Source of the DNA: Dastarcus helophoroides
Lineage: Eukaryota; Arthropoda; Insecta; Coleoptera; Bothrideridae
Direction: 5' to 3'
NCBI GenBank assembly: GCA_028583605.1
Contig: CM053326.1
Span: 35,930,931 to 35,994,930, forward strand
DNA: 64,000 bases
The notes below the pieces were generated by a model. It did no database searches. It was given only the letters and a program-made list of their open reading frames with translations, and was not told the origin of the DNA. This document shows positions 10,301-25,300 of the stretch, piece after piece. The first letter of the stretch is position 1. Each line of letters begins with the position of its first letter. The translations under genes were made by a program, and so were the position numbers.

Positions 10301-13300
10301 CTAAAACAAATATAACTGAAAACAGACCAAATTTTTTACTCTAAGTGGAAAGTCTTATTTACTAATAAAGAATGACGATCAATATTAAACGAAATTTCAC
10401 TCGAAATTTTCTTATTGAATTAAAAACTTTGGTATTTGAATTTTTATTCCTTTTTTTTTCGATAATCTTTATTATTATTATATGCAAGTGGAATGCAACC
10501 TAGACAAATTCATGCAGCCCTCCAGGCGTGTATAGTGAATCATAGGTAGCTGAACTACCAACAGTTGAAACACTTCCACCTAGCGAAGCGGTTGCTCTCT
10601 AGGAAAGTTCCCAGAAGACAAGGATTCTAATGCACAGACCAATAGGTTTGAATATTTATTAGATTCGAAGTTTGGAAACCAAGTACCGGTTTCGATATTG
10701 TTAGATCTCGTCAGTTTGGTATATGCAACTCGAATGCTAACAAATGTTCCGACAAATAAGTACTAAAACATTCCCAGGCGTCAAGCGCCTGGAGGGCTGC
10801 ATGAATTTGTCGTTTAGTTTGCATTCTACTTGCATACGACATTGTTGGCGATGGTCTTAGTTTTTTTATGGACCAATAGGTGGTAGTACTAAGAGTCACT
10901 CGCTTGACGCCTGTGAATATTTTGATACTTATTTGTCGGAGCATTTGTTAGCATTCAAGTTGGATATACCAAACTGACGAGATCTAACAAGATCGAAACC
11001 GATATTTGGTTTCCAAACTTCGAATCTAATAAATGTTCAAACCTATTGGTCTGTGCAGTAGAATTTATTATTATTGCTATATTATATTAAATTATCTTAA
11101 TTTGTTTAATAGGTTCCAATGACCAGTGATATCGCCCAGCCTAATTCTTGGTACATTTCTGCCCAGGATAGGTAAATGTTTCTGAATTTTATGTTGAATA
11201 AGTCAGTCTTGGAAATTCCATATTAACTCCCGGGATTCCGGGAGCCAAGAAAATAGAACGAGAAACCAAACTACTACGTTAGAGAATCAAGAAGGGGTGT
11301 GTTTGTGGAAAATCTTGTCATTTCACCCCAAGCTAATTGCATTTCCTTTACTTTTGACAGATATTTATTTAACTAATAAGAGTAATAAAGATTGCATTAT
11401 TTTTTTACTTCGAGGAGAATCAACGAAGAAGTGAGTCGATTTATAAATCAAAAATATAAATAACACTAATTTAGAAAAAACTCTAGAGACTGGATTATAG
11501 CAAAGTAAAAAGCTTGCAAGTAAAATGCTTAAAATATGTACCAAAAGCGTCAAAATGTGCCTCTTTGAATGATAATGTTGTTAATTTAAACAAACTTGCT
11601 TCCGGTTTGAATAATTTTCCTTTTCTTTTGAACAAATTTGCTTCGTATTTGAATAGGTTTGTTTTTAGTATGAATTTTAACTAGGTTTACTTCTAATTTG
11701 TACAAATTTGCTGAAAGTTTGAACAAATTTGCTCCAAATTTTGACAAACTTCTAGTATACGAGGCCTGTTCAAAAAGTAAGGTGATTTTATATTTTTATG
11801 AAAACATATTTATTTATTCATAAAGATTTATACTGTCCCCTTCAAAGTAATTCCCCTCAGATACATTGTGACAACGCTTCTTCCAATCTTCAAAGCACTT
11901 CTCATAAGCACCTTTTGGTATAGCCTTGAGCTCCTCTAGCGATGCAGTTTTTATTTCATCAATCGTTGCAAATCTCCTTCCTTTCATAGGTCTTTTAAGT
12001 GTTGGGAACAGGAAAAAGTGGCAGGGGTTGATTTCCGGTGAATATGGTGGGTGAGGCATGATTTTCGTGTTGTTTTTAGTCAAAAAACCTCTCACAAGCA
12101 ACGATGAATGAGCAGCTGCATTATCGTGATACAAAAGTCATGAACTATTTTTTCACAATTCCGAACGTTTTTTTCATATTGCACCTCGCAAACGGCGCAT
12201 AACTTCAAGGTAATACTCCTTAATGACCGTACGACCTTCAGGTAAAAACTCCTGATGCACTACGCTATGGTAGTCGAAAAAAACAGCGAGCAACACTTTG
12301 ACATTTGATCGGACTTGGCGCGTTTTTTTTCGGTATTACCTCTCCTGGGTGCTTCCACTGGGACGATTGGGCTTTGATTTCTACGTCATAACCATACACC
12401 CATGATTCGTCACCAGTTATGATCTTTTTGAGCAAATTAGGATCATCACTGACGTCATTCAAGAGCTCCTGAGCGATGCTCATGCGACGGTTCTTCTGAT
12501 CAAAATTCGATGACACACGTCTCATGCCCAAAACATTCCAAAAAATTTCATGACACGAGCCAACATCCTCAGTAACTTCTCTTATGATAATTCGACGATT
12601 TTCAAAAAAAATTTCCTTCACAGCTTCGACGATATCTTCTGTTGTTGATGTGCTTGAGCGTCTAGAGCGAGTTTCATCGTCGGCTTCTTCTCGACCATCT
12701 TGGAAGAGTTTGTAAAACTTTCGAAATTTTTTTTTACTTAGAGCAGACTCACCGTACGCCACTGTAAACATTTCAAGTGTTTTAGAGCACTTGATTCCAT
12801 TTTTCACACAAAATTTGATACAAATTCTTTGCTCCATTTTTTATAATAGAAAATCGCAGAGCACAAGTAACTTTTTTATCTGTCAAAAACAAACCAAGTA
12901 TGCTACGTATTTGAAACTGTGAACATTGTTCGGGACATGTGTACCAACACAACAATAACAAAGAATCGATAATCGAATGTACGTTGCCCGCGAAACTTGA
13001 AAAGTCACCTTACTTTTTGAACAGACCTCGTATGTCTACCAAATACCAAGTTTTTCTCGTTCGGTTTTTTCTCTCAAAATCTAGTGTATAAATTTCAAAA
13101 TTTTTTGTTAAAATTTGTGTTTTATTTTGATGCACTTGGAAATTTTTTCCTCGACATTTTGGGTTTCCTACTGAATTTTTTAAACCTAAATAATCTAGAA
13201 TTTTTCTATAAATGTAAATGGGGATTAAAGTCGAAATGTTGAGTAAAATAAAACAGAAATTTTTCGTAAAAAAGTGAACATTTCAAAAGAAGCTTAATTT

Positions 13301-16300
13301 TTGTAAAAAAAAAACTCTTTCGTTGCGACGCTAGTCGTGAAATTTTAGACATTTTTCTTTAAATTTTCTTAGAAAAATTACCTAATTTATGAATGTTGTT
13401 CCAAACTTCATTGATTAACATGAATTCGAAGTCTATTTTTAATTCTTACTTTTTTTCTTCTCCGAATAAATTGTTTGATTACAAACTAAAAAATGTGTTC
13501 TTCTTTAAAGAAATTTTGTCTTTATTTTCGATATTTTATTTACCCAAATTTGGTTTTCATAATTTCTGAGATTTTTGGTATAATCCTAATCAGATGTTTT
13601 GAAAAATATTTTCGAAAATTCAAGTTCAAATTCGAAAGTTTACTCATAAATTTTATGTTTCGAATTTTTGACTTAAAATCCATTCGATTTTTGTTTTAAA
13701 TTGCAGCCTTTTCAGAATTTCGACATTTCCATCATTTCAGCTTTCTATTTTTTTTTTAAATTCTGAGTTGATATATTTTTTTAAAGTTTCGACATATCGT
13801 CCAAAATTTCCGGATTTTAAAATTTGTTCACAAATTTCAGGTTTTGAAATTTTCGATCGTGAAAATTCCGATCTTTGTCCAAAATTTTGACTTCATAAAA
13901 ATTTGTTTTCTTCATTTCTCCAGTTTTTTTTAATATTTCGATTATTTTTAAATTTCTCTTTTTTCTAAAGTTAAATTGTCAACAATTTGGCCCCTTAAAT
14001 TTAGATTATTTTGCTACTTCAGATTATTTTTACTTTCGTTTTTTTTGTCAAAATTTTCATTTTTCCAATTTCAGTTTTAAAAAATTCTGAATTTTGTACG
14101 TTATTTTGGTGGTTCGGTGCCAGGTCGCGACCCACTATTTGGGAAACGCTGTGCTGGAGTGTGAAGCGTGTAAAGGACTAAATCGTTTAAAATTTATTGA
14201 AATAGCTTTTTAAGAACGCGTTAGTCAATTAAGAATGACCAATTAACTAAATTACCACCTCAATGAACTAGTATTTTCGGTTTTATTTTCATCCAAATGC
14301 GAAGTAGCGAAACAATAAAATGTTTCCATCCACTTCAACTCCCAAAGGGTAATAATATGACAGTATTGGAAACAGTTTCAATATGGCATTACATTCTACT
14401 TTATTTGATTTGTTACGTTTACGGCATCCTGGTTATTTACAAAAGAGACAATTCCGCCATTATAGAGGATAAATTGGACTATTTCAGTTTTAATGAGAAC
14501 CAGGTTTTATTACAAACTATCCGAATGCAACGCTAACAGTATGACCTATAAAAATTATACGACTAGCTTATACAAGTCTTACGTTGAATTTACGACAACT
14601 ATTAATGCCTCGTTTTAATTGTTCTCACTACGTGGAACTAACTCCGAGAACATTAATGCCCAAAATTGCCCATCAAGAAATTTAATTCAATGCTTATATG
14701 TTTAACTAAAAGCGCCAAATTGCAATACGAATTTAAAGGGGTAAATCCAATAAAACGGATTCCTTCCTTTATTTTCGTGGAATTTATTTACGTCGTTTTG
14801 CAACTGAGAACATCTTTACTAATATCATAAAGAAAAAACTCCTGATCGAATAAAAAACGTAATCATCATCGCAGAGCCGAAACTACTGAGGTCAAAAACA
14901 CGAAATTTAAGCAGTAGGTTCCTTTTACGGTTAAGGTAAGCAATAAGATTTTTGGAAATTCATATTTCAGTGGAGAAAAGGAGGTGAAATAGTATTTCAA
15001 AATTAATATGGAACAAAGTTAATACCGCATTCTACAACCAAATATTTTGTGTAAACAGTCCATGAAGAAAATAATTGGACACGTGATTGGCCGATTTTAA
15101 CAATTCAACCGCTACGGGGATAAAAAGGGATGAAATGGAGTTTTGAAAAAGTATGGAACAGTTAAGAATTCAACAGAAATAAACCTTTGAGGAGTAATGG
15201 ATTAAAAAATACAACAAAGGTTACTCTAACGCGTTTCGATAGCCAAGCTATCATCTCAGAGAGAGTATCTCTCTGAAGATGATAGCTTGGCTATCGAAAC
15301 GCCTTAGAGCAACCTTGTTTTTTAATCTTTTTTGGTTTCAGAGGACAAGATTTGTATTTCAAGTTTTGAAGATAACCAAGGACCACTCCGTTGCACCAAA
15401 AAAAGAGGTAATGGAGTAGAAATACTTACAGACGTTTTTGGCCGATTTTAATAATTAAACCCTTAAGGCAGGGAAAGGGGTATCAGATTTTGGATGCGAC
15501 AACAAAAAAGGGTTTTATAATCTAAAACTCCATACAAAGAATATATGTATGAAAGCACCGATTAAACACGTACTTAATCGATTTTAAAAATTCAAGTCTT
15601 GTAGGGAGTGAAAAAGTGTGTTAAATTGAATATTGAAAAAATGATAATTTTCATTTTATAAGCTAAAAATTAGGTTTTCAAAACAATTTTGGCCTAACAA
15701 GATGAAACTTGCAAAAAAGTCAACGTTCTGAAGTCGAAGTTTTTCTCGAAAAATGAATTCCTTTAAAATTTTTTAAATTGGCAATTTAAAAAGCCAGATT
15801 CTTACAAAAAATTCAAATTTTTCAGGAAAAGGCGAATTTTTCAAAAAGTCGAATTTAAAAAATAAAGCTACGAGAAAAAGTAAAAGTTTAAATAAGTCAA
15901 CTTTTCAAAATGGATCAAAATTTTGAATAAATATCGAAGTTTACCATACTCCGAAAAAGGTTAACTTCGAGAAAAAGTCGAAATTGCGATGATAGAAGGT
16001 CGAAATGTTCAAAAAGAAAACAATTCAAATTCTGAAAAATGATACAATCAAGATTTTTAAAGGTCAAATTTACAAAAAAGTTGAAATTTCGGAAAACAAA
16101 ATTAAAAAAAAATCAGCTCCCAATAATAACGGGATTTCCAAAAAATTAAAAACAAAAACGGAAATTCTTCAAAAAATTCAAAACTTTGAGCAAGTCAAAA
16201 TTCTGAAAAACGGTAAAATATTCAAAAAATTTTAAAAAAGTCGAAATTTGTAAACCAAGACAAGGCTGAAAAAGGTCCAGGTTTTAAAACAAACCCGAAA

Positions 16301-19300
16301 TGTTTTAAATAAAGTCGCATTTCTCAAATGAAAGTCGAAATTTAAATTCGAAATTTCGAAAATAGGTCGTTACTTTCAAAAGAAGTCAAAACTTCGAGAA
16401 AAGGTCGAAATTTTGAAAAATGTAATTTTCGAAGTGAAAACTGAAAAAGATCGAAATTTTCAGTCGACATTTTGAAAAATATAACAATAAACAATAACAA
16501 TAAATAAAAAAAATCAGGATAGTTTAAATTAACAAGAAAAAATATCAAAATTTTGAGAAAGACAGATTTTGAATAAAAAATCCAAATTTTTAGAAATGTT
16601 AAATCTTCCACGGGAAGTGAATATTTGAATAAAGTTAAGAGTTTCCAAAAAATTTGTTCAAAGTTAAAATTTTGGTGAAACGGACTGGTCCTTGGTTATC
16701 TTCAAAAATTCAAATACAAATCTTGTCCATAGAGCAACCTTTGTTGTGATTTTTAATCTTTCTTGGTTTCAGGGGAGAAGTATTTCAATTTTCAAAGTGA
16801 AAATCTTGAAATAAAAACGAGAGAACAAATCAAATTTTTCAAAAACGTCGAAATTAAAAAAAAAGTGAAAGACGCAGAAAAGGTCGAAATTTTAAAAGTC
16901 GAGATTTTGCAATAAAATAAAAAAAAATTCAAAGCAGGCGAAATTCTCCTAAAAATTAGTATTTTTTAAGAAAATATGAAATTCTGAACAAAAGTACAAA
17001 ATTTTCAAAGACAAACTCTTGAAAAAGGTCAACATTTTGAAAGATTCTAACTTTTAAAAAAGTCGAAATTTTCCAAAAAAAGGTAAAACTTCCAAAAAAA
17101 GTAAAAATTTTCCAAAAAATTAGATTTTTTAAAAACTCACGGTTTTTAAGAAAAGTAAAAACTAAGAGAAAAAGTCAATATTTCGAAAGAAAAGTTAAAA
17201 TTTTGAAAGATTCGAAAAACGTAATAATTTTGAAAAAAACTGTTTTCAAAAGTCAAAAATCTGAATCAGTTAAACTTTTTGAAAATAGATCAAAAGTGGA
17301 AATTTTGTAAAAGCTGAAAACTTTCAAATTTGAAATTTTCAAAAGAAGTCAAAATTTTCACAAAAATGGACATTTTCAAATCGGAGTTTAGAAAAACAAA
17401 ATTTTAAAAGAAATGTCGAATTTAAAAAAAGTTAAAGATTTTCAAAGTCAATATTTTGAGAAACGAGTGGAATCTTGAACAAGCCCAATATTTTAAAAAA
17501 ATAGGAACTTTCAAATAAGTAAAAAACTTCAAAAAAAGTAAAGATTTTGAAAAAAGGAATTTTGAAGAAAGGTTAAAGTTTGTTAAAAAGTACAAATATT
17601 TTAAAAAGTAATTTTTGACCAAAATGTTAAAAAAGCCAATATTTTTCGAAAGTTGAAATTTTCAAAAAACTGGAATTTTGCAAAAAAACTCAAAACTTTT
17701 AAATAATTTTGAAAAATCGCAATTTTATAGAAAGTTAAAATTTTGGAAAAAAGTTAATATTTTCGAAAGTTTAAAACTTCAAAAAAATAGAATTTCCCAA
17801 AAAAGGTGTAAGATTTTCAAATACGGAAGAAAGTAAAAAAAGATTGATATTTTTCAAGAAAATGAAAATTTTCAGAAAAAACGAGAAGTTGTTAAAATAA
17901 GTCTAAACTTTCAAAAGGTGAAAAATTTTAAATAAACGCAATTTTAAAAGGTTAACGTTTTTAAAAACTTTGAAAGTTTCAAAAAAATCGGAATATTTTC
18001 AATAAGGAGAAATTTACAACAAAATAAAAATTAAAGATAAAGCCGAAATTTTGAAAACTGTAAAAAAAATACCGAGTTTTGAAAAACATGGAAATTTTGA
18101 AAGAGTTAAAATTTTTAGATTGTCAGTCAAAATTCCGCAAAAAAGTCCAAATTGTCGAAAAGTATGAAAGTGAAAATTTTAAAATGTCAGAATTTTCAAA
18201 TAAGTCGGTAGCTTTAAAAAAACGTAGGAACCACAAAAAATTGAAACTCCAAAAAAAGTCGAATTGTGTGAAGTTTTTTGAAAGAGTTCAAAGAGAGCTT
18301 AAATACTAGAAATGTTGAAACATCTAAGTGGTCGAAATTTTTTTAAAAAGTCAACCAAGTATTTGAGAAAAAGTAAATAATTAAAATTTTCAAAAAAAAT
18401 TAAAATTACAATTCTTACTCAAAAAATTCAAATTTAAAAAATATTTAAATGAAGAGTCGAAATTATTCATAAAAAAATTTTTTTTAAGTTGAAATTTTTA
18501 AAAAAGCCCATTTCTCAAAAAAAAAACTCATAATTTTCAACAGCAATAACTCATAATGTCCAAAAAACCTCGCAGTTTGGAAAAAAGATCGAAATCTTTA
18601 GAAACAACTGGAAGCTTTCAAAGAATCAAAATTTTCACACTTCCATTCCTTTCCTCAAATCGTTAGGGTAAAAATTAAGAACTTTCATACAAATATGCAT
18701 TTGGTATTGATTAAATTTCGACCCCACAGTAAACACAGTTACATGTTAACTGTAGATTGTTTTTTTTATGCAGATGTTTTGTCACTAATAAAAATCTTTA
18801 CGCTTGCTAATTTAACTGCTGTAAGGTGACCACGAAATTACCAAGTTATGACATAATCAGTGTCTGTATAATTAACCAATTGGACCTACCTTGGCATTAT
18901 GAAGAATCGCTCTAGCAAGGCAGATTAATTGCTTCTGTCCAACAGAAAAGTTTGAACCGCTCGAGTCGATGGTTTTATCCAAACCGCCCAATCGCTTGAT
19001 GGTATCAGAAAGATTGACTTTACCAAGTGCATGCCAAATCTCGTGTTCACGAAATTCCCCCAGAGGATCCAAGTTCTCCTTCAGTGTCCCGCTAAACAGG
19101 AATGGCTCTTGTGGAATGCAAAACAGTCTTGATCTGAAAAATATTTAATGAGTTGCCTAATTTTAAGGACGGATTCAGTCAAGGCGAGTTTTTTAGAAAG
19201 AAAAATCTCAAACATCGACGAGTTTCAAGTCAAAAATTTTGACAAATAATGGCAAGTTTGTACTTAGAAAACTGAGAAATAAACGCCAAAAATTATGTAC

Positions 19301-22300
19301 TTTCTTACGAATGAAGAAAAATGATTGAAAATTGCAAGTTTGAAGCCGGCATTTTATGCGGGAAACAGGTAATGCTGTCGGAATTTGAAGTGCTGTTTAC
19401 TATGGAATTATTTTTTTCTCTCTTCATAAGAGCAAAACTTCATGACTCATCCTCGTCGCTGAGTCGGGAGGTGGGGGTTCCGTCCTCTATGGAGGTAGAG
19501 GAGCCGTTACCCCCCGACCCAGGGACGGAGATAACACAGCCACCCCCAGCTTTAGGAAACTAGAACACCCGGGAAACCGGGCGTTTCGTTTCTTGAAACT
19601 GGGGGGGCAAGAACTAAATGTCTATGTCGTTCTGGTAGCCATGGCTTCTGGGAATGGTATAGGCTTTATACAAATAAACCTCCAACACTGTCGAGCAGCG
19701 ACTGCAAACCTATGTCGTTTTCTCGACAGACATGGAGAAATTATAGCCCTTATACAAGAACCGTGGATGTATAACAATATAGTCTGCGGTTTAGGCAAAT
19801 TAAGTGGAACAGTTTTTTACCTCAAAAATGGGGACAAGCCAAGAGCTGTCATATATGTCCCGAAATTACTGCAAGCGAATATCCTACCCCAATTCTGCTC
19901 TGGAGATCAAACAGCTCTCCGAGTGGAATTTGCGCGTCGAGAAGGAAAAATATCACTTGTAATAGCATCGACCTACCTACCAATAGATTCGAAAAGACCA
20001 CCACCCTCTGAGGAAATGGCAGGACTGATCGACTTTTGTGAGGCAGGTAATGTAGATCTTATAATTGGATGTGACACAAACGCCCACCATACAGCTTGGG
20101 GGAGCGAAACAAACAACCCTCGAGGTACATCTTTACTACAATACTTAAGTAGTACCAAATTAGATATACTCAATAGAGGCAGTGAAGCTACCTTTGCTAC
20201 CTCCAGAGGCCAGAGTGTTATCGACATCACCCTGGCGTCTATGAGTATTACCAAAATTATAAATGGCTGGCATGTATCTAAGGATGCAACAATGTCTGAC
20301 CATCAATATATAAAATTCAATATTTTATGTTGTAGGTTGGAACCCAAACCGTACAGGAATCCCAGAAGCACCAACAGGGAGGAGTATAATACCCATCTGG
20401 AAGGGCTCCTAGGGACTGTAGAAACCCCACAGAGAATCGGGACAGTTGAACTGATCGAAAAATACGTCACTTTAGTGCGAAAAAATATCATTACAGCATA
20501 TGAGAAGGCTTGCCCAATGAGAACTAAGCTTCGAGAAACCCGGGCAACCCCTTGGTGGAACGGGCAACTTGAAAAACTTAGATCTCAGGCAAACAAGCTC
20601 TTCAATAAAGCGAAGAAGACAAAACTGGTATGTGACTGGGAGGCTTATCACAACCACCGGAAACAATACAAGAAACTTATTCGCAAAAGACAAAGGGAAA
20701 AGTGGAGAGAATTCTGTAGTGACGTAGAGTCTACTACATCAGTTTCCCGACTGAAAAAGATACTCTCGAAAGATCCAAACCAACAGGTAAGCATGATAAA
20801 GCGGGCCGACGGTACTTATACCAGTACACCCGCACAAACAGCTTCAGAGCTCCTAAATACGCACTTTCCAGGATGCTGTGTTATACCAGGCCATAAGTGG
20901 CAAGGGCACTCAGCCTCTCACCCTAGAAATAGGGATTGGGAGCTGGCTGTTCAGATGGTAACTGACACAAAAGTAAACTGGGCCGTACAATCGTTTGCTC
21001 CCTTCAAATCGCCCGGGTTGGACGGTATCTACCCTGCCCTGCTTCAGTGGGGAATGGTGTGGATACAAAAATACCTGGTGCAAATTTTCAGGGCGTGTAT
21101 TGCCTTTAAATACATACCCCGAGAATGGAAGGAAGTCAAAGTAATTTTTATTCCAAAACCGGGTAAACCTCAAGGTGAGGCTAAATCATGTCGCCCAATC
21201 AGCCTAACGTCTTTCCTACTGAAGACGTTGGAGAGGTTGTGCGACAGACATATAAGGGATAGCCTCGATATACACTACCCCTTACATTCAAATCAACATG
21301 CTTTTACTTCCGGCAGATCTACCGAAACTGCGCTACACTCAGTAGTTAGCAGGATCGAGAGATCGCTAGAAGTAAAAGAACACACCCTAGGTGTATTTCT
21401 GGACATAGAAGGTGCCTTTGATAGACCTAATTTCAATAGCATTTCTTCGGCGCTTGAGCGTAGTGGTATTGAACCCGCCTTGCGGGAACTCATACGACAT
21501 ATACTTGAGTGGCGAGCAATACAAGTTACAGTAGGAGACTATACGGTCAGAGGAATCGTAAGTAAGGGATGTCCGCAAGGGGGTGTCTTATCCCCTCTTA
21601 TATGGTTAATCATAGCGGATGACCTTATTCGAAAACTCAATGATCGGGGTCTCTATACAATTGGCTACGCAGATGATATAACCATTCTGTTTTCAGGTAA
21701 ACACGAGGGAGTACTCTTCGAGTTAATGCAAGACGCCTTATATATAGTCGAGAAATGGTGCAAAGAACATTCCCTAGCAGCAAATCCTGCAAAGACGGAA
21801 ATGGTCCTTTTCACAAATAAAAGGAAATTAGCGCGACTAAAATTTCCCAAACTCATGGGAACCCAACTCGGGTTGTCAAATCGAGTGAAATACCTTGGTA
21901 TTGAACTTGACAGCAAACTGAGCTGGAAGTACCACATTGAAAATAAATTAAACAAAGCTTACAAGATCTTCTGGCAATGCCGTGGGGCCATCGGGAGGTC
22001 TTGGGGGTTATCCCCTAAGATGACCTTTTGGCTATACACGGCAGTCATCAGACCAATTGTAAGCTACGGAGTTATAGTTTGGTGGCCAAAGACAAAGTGC
22101 ACCACTATAAAACAAAAGCTAAATCACATCCAGAGACTAGCGTGTCTGGCAGTGATAGGAGCAATGAAATCCACTCCAACAGCAGCAATGGAGGCGATCT
22201 TGTGCCTGCCACCTCTCGACATATTTCTTGAGGGGGCGGCACAGGCTTCTGCTCTCCGTTTGCGAGCAGGAGGAATGTGGAATACGGTAGGTAAAATGGT

Positions 22301-25300
22301 GGGTCACCGGCGCATAATGGAGGAGGCGCTCCAAAAGGTACCTATTCTGGATGCGCCGATGGACCATCTACTGGTGAAATATAACTTCACAAAATCCTAC
22401 CGTATAAAAATGGAGGAAGTACAAGCAAGGATACCAGACGTAAGTATATACACGGATGGATCGAAAACAAATACGGGCACTGGAACAGGAATCTTCTCGG
22501 AAGACCTGAACCTAAGTGTAAGTATTAAGCTAGATAAATACTCAACAATCTTTCAAGCGGAGATGTTGGGAATTTTGTATAGCGCCGAACAAATGACGCA
22601 ACTGAACATTACAGGAAAATATATCCAAATAAAGACGGACAGCCAGGCAGCCCTTAAGGCCCTGAGGAATGTGAAAACAAACTCAGTGCTAGTATGGAAA
22701 TGCCACCTAGCTCTAGAACGTCTATCACAAGAGAATGCAATTGATCTAATATGGATCAAAGGACATTCTGGGAAAGAGGGAAACGAACGCGCTGACAAAC
22801 TGGCGAGGAAGGGTTCGGAGGGACAATTCGTTGGACCAGAACCAACTCTTCCCCTGGCAAGATCAACCGTAAGATCCCTACTTAACGAAGAAACTTATCG
22901 TAAACACAAAGCCTTATGGGCATCAATAACAACATGCCGACAAACTCACGCATTCATTAGAATGCCGTGCAGGGAAAGGGCAAAACTATGCCTACAACTC
23001 TCAAGGAATAATCTCAGGAAACTTGTAGGGATATGGACAGGTCACTGTCGATTAAACAAACACCTCCACAGAATGGGAATCATAAACGACCCGAGCTGCA
23101 GAGGGTGCTTAGAAGAAGATGAGAGTGTCGAGCACGTGATGTGTCACTGCCCGGCACTAGCATCAATCAGAGGATCCACGCTGGGGGACTTCTGGCCTAG
23201 TGTGGCCAGTTTGAGAGAGGCGCATCCAAGGGACGTTCTTCAGTTTCTCAACAAGGTTGGGTGGCTGAATGAATGACCAAGGACACCTCTATCACGGGGA
23301 TAGCACAATGGGCCCGGAAAGGGTGGCCTAAGTGCTGGCCTAAATTTTTAGGCAACCCACAACGAATCCAGAATCCAGAAGAGCAACAATTCTCAGATCA
23401 GTCGAAATTTTGGTTAAAAAGTTGAAATTTTGAAATGAAGTCGAAATTTTGCGAAAAATTCATATCTTCTCAGAAACCAAAATTAAAAAAAAAATGAAAA
23501 TAATTAATGTTAGATATTTGTATTTAACGGGACCACAAGTGACGGTTAACTTGATTAAGTTGCAGTTGTCAGAGATTTTTGACGTTCTTTCTAATTCATG
23601 TGTATGTAGCATCAGTTCATTAAAAATATGTTATCACTGTCCACGCGTTTACGTTCACACTGCAAACCTTCACAATTAAAAATGTGAAAATTCAAAAAAA
23701 TTCAAATTTGATAATGTCGAAATTTAAAAAAAAATCGATGCATTTAACACGTTAAAGAAAGTAGTTAGTGGCGGTGGTAATAGTGACTAAGGTCATACCA
23801 GCCAGTTTGTCTCGTAATTTTAATCATCAGAAAAAAAACAGTCGTCGGCTGAAATTAGCAAAATTATTTCAAACAACATTCGAAATTATCCGAAACATCT
23901 AATTCGACTCGGTAACGGATTCGGATATTTTTTTATTTGGGATAACCGACAGTTTCGGTTACGGTTACGGGGCTCCATAACATCCCTAATAAAACGTATC
24001 AAACTTGTGCGCTACATCGGAATAATTAGAACATTGCAAAAGCGTATAATGTAACATACCATCGTACGAATTTTTCTGGGTATTAAAACTTTTATTATTA
24101 TTAAACACAATAAAGCAATGTCTAATTGTATTGTGTAAGAAATTTTATGACGTCTAAAACCTATCATCCTACGTTTTAGCGGAGCAGCTACACCATAAAA
24201 TCCTTTCAAGGAGAATCTAAGAAGCGCTATAGGAAGTTATAGGTCTTTTTATTAAAAAACTTTGCGGAAGATAAAGAAGCTATAAAATAATAAAATGTGC
24301 TTAAAAGTAGCAGACCGTGAAAATGCAATACGACTCTCGACATCCAGTAATAAAACTTGAGATGTACAGAAATTTATGATCGATTTAAAACAATTAACAT
24401 TCGCAACAATGGCCGCCAGGACAAAATAAAAATTATTGAGAATTTTAACTCCCATTTCGGGAAATTGTTCGGTATTCATAATTCACTGAAAAATATGGAA
24501 CAAGTTGTACAGGTCGATTTCGATTTTCAAAAGCGCATTCGAAGTGTCCTCTCGAAATTTCAAGTTTATAATCGACATTTTCTGCACACAATCGAAAATT
24601 AGAATTGATTTATTTTTCGAAGTTTTTTTCACAAATTTCCGCTTCAAATGTTATTAATTTACCGAAATTAAATATGTTTACCAAACTCCAAATATTCACT
24701 GAAGTGTTGAGAAGCAGATGGAAATTTCGACTTTAAAATCAAGGTATTAAATTCTAGAATTTCAAAGGAAAAAGTTAAAATTCCAACAAGAAAAAAGAGA
24801 TTATTTCTAAAATATAGATGTTTTCCAGCAGGTTCAATCAGTGGTTTTTTTATGTCGACTTTAAAAACAAAATGTTGACAATAACGCCAACATTTAAAGA
24901 CAAAATTTAAAATTTTAAGAATCAATTTAAAATTTTCTTTCATATCTTAGTTCTTAAAATTTTGAAGACAATGTCAAAATCCTGAAACTAAAAAAACGAA
25001 AGAAATTCAAAGAAATTTCTAATTTTTTTTTCTTAAAACTTTGGGAACCAAAATTTTTTTCGAATTTTCGATTTTTTTCTATTCAAAATTTCGACCTTCG
25101 AAATTTTATATTTTTTTATTTCGACTTCTGAAGCTGAACATATCACAATTGTTTTTAAAAAGTCATAATCGCAAGATTGTAAAAATTAGTTTTATAAATC
25201 TCGACTTTTTCTTAACAAGCGAAAATTTTGATTTTTCAATTATTTTTGTAATTTTGCAACTTTAACACAATTAAACATTTGGGATAAACGTGAAAATGTC

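Noticed and set aside
16005..18309. Several 60-90 codon open frames rich in Lys, Phe, Ile
   Set aside because: They follow directly from the A-rich degenerate repeat and have no codon structure or homology.
19973..22798. Many minus-strand frames within the LOA-like ORF2
   Set aside because: Shadows of the intact plus-strand ORF2.
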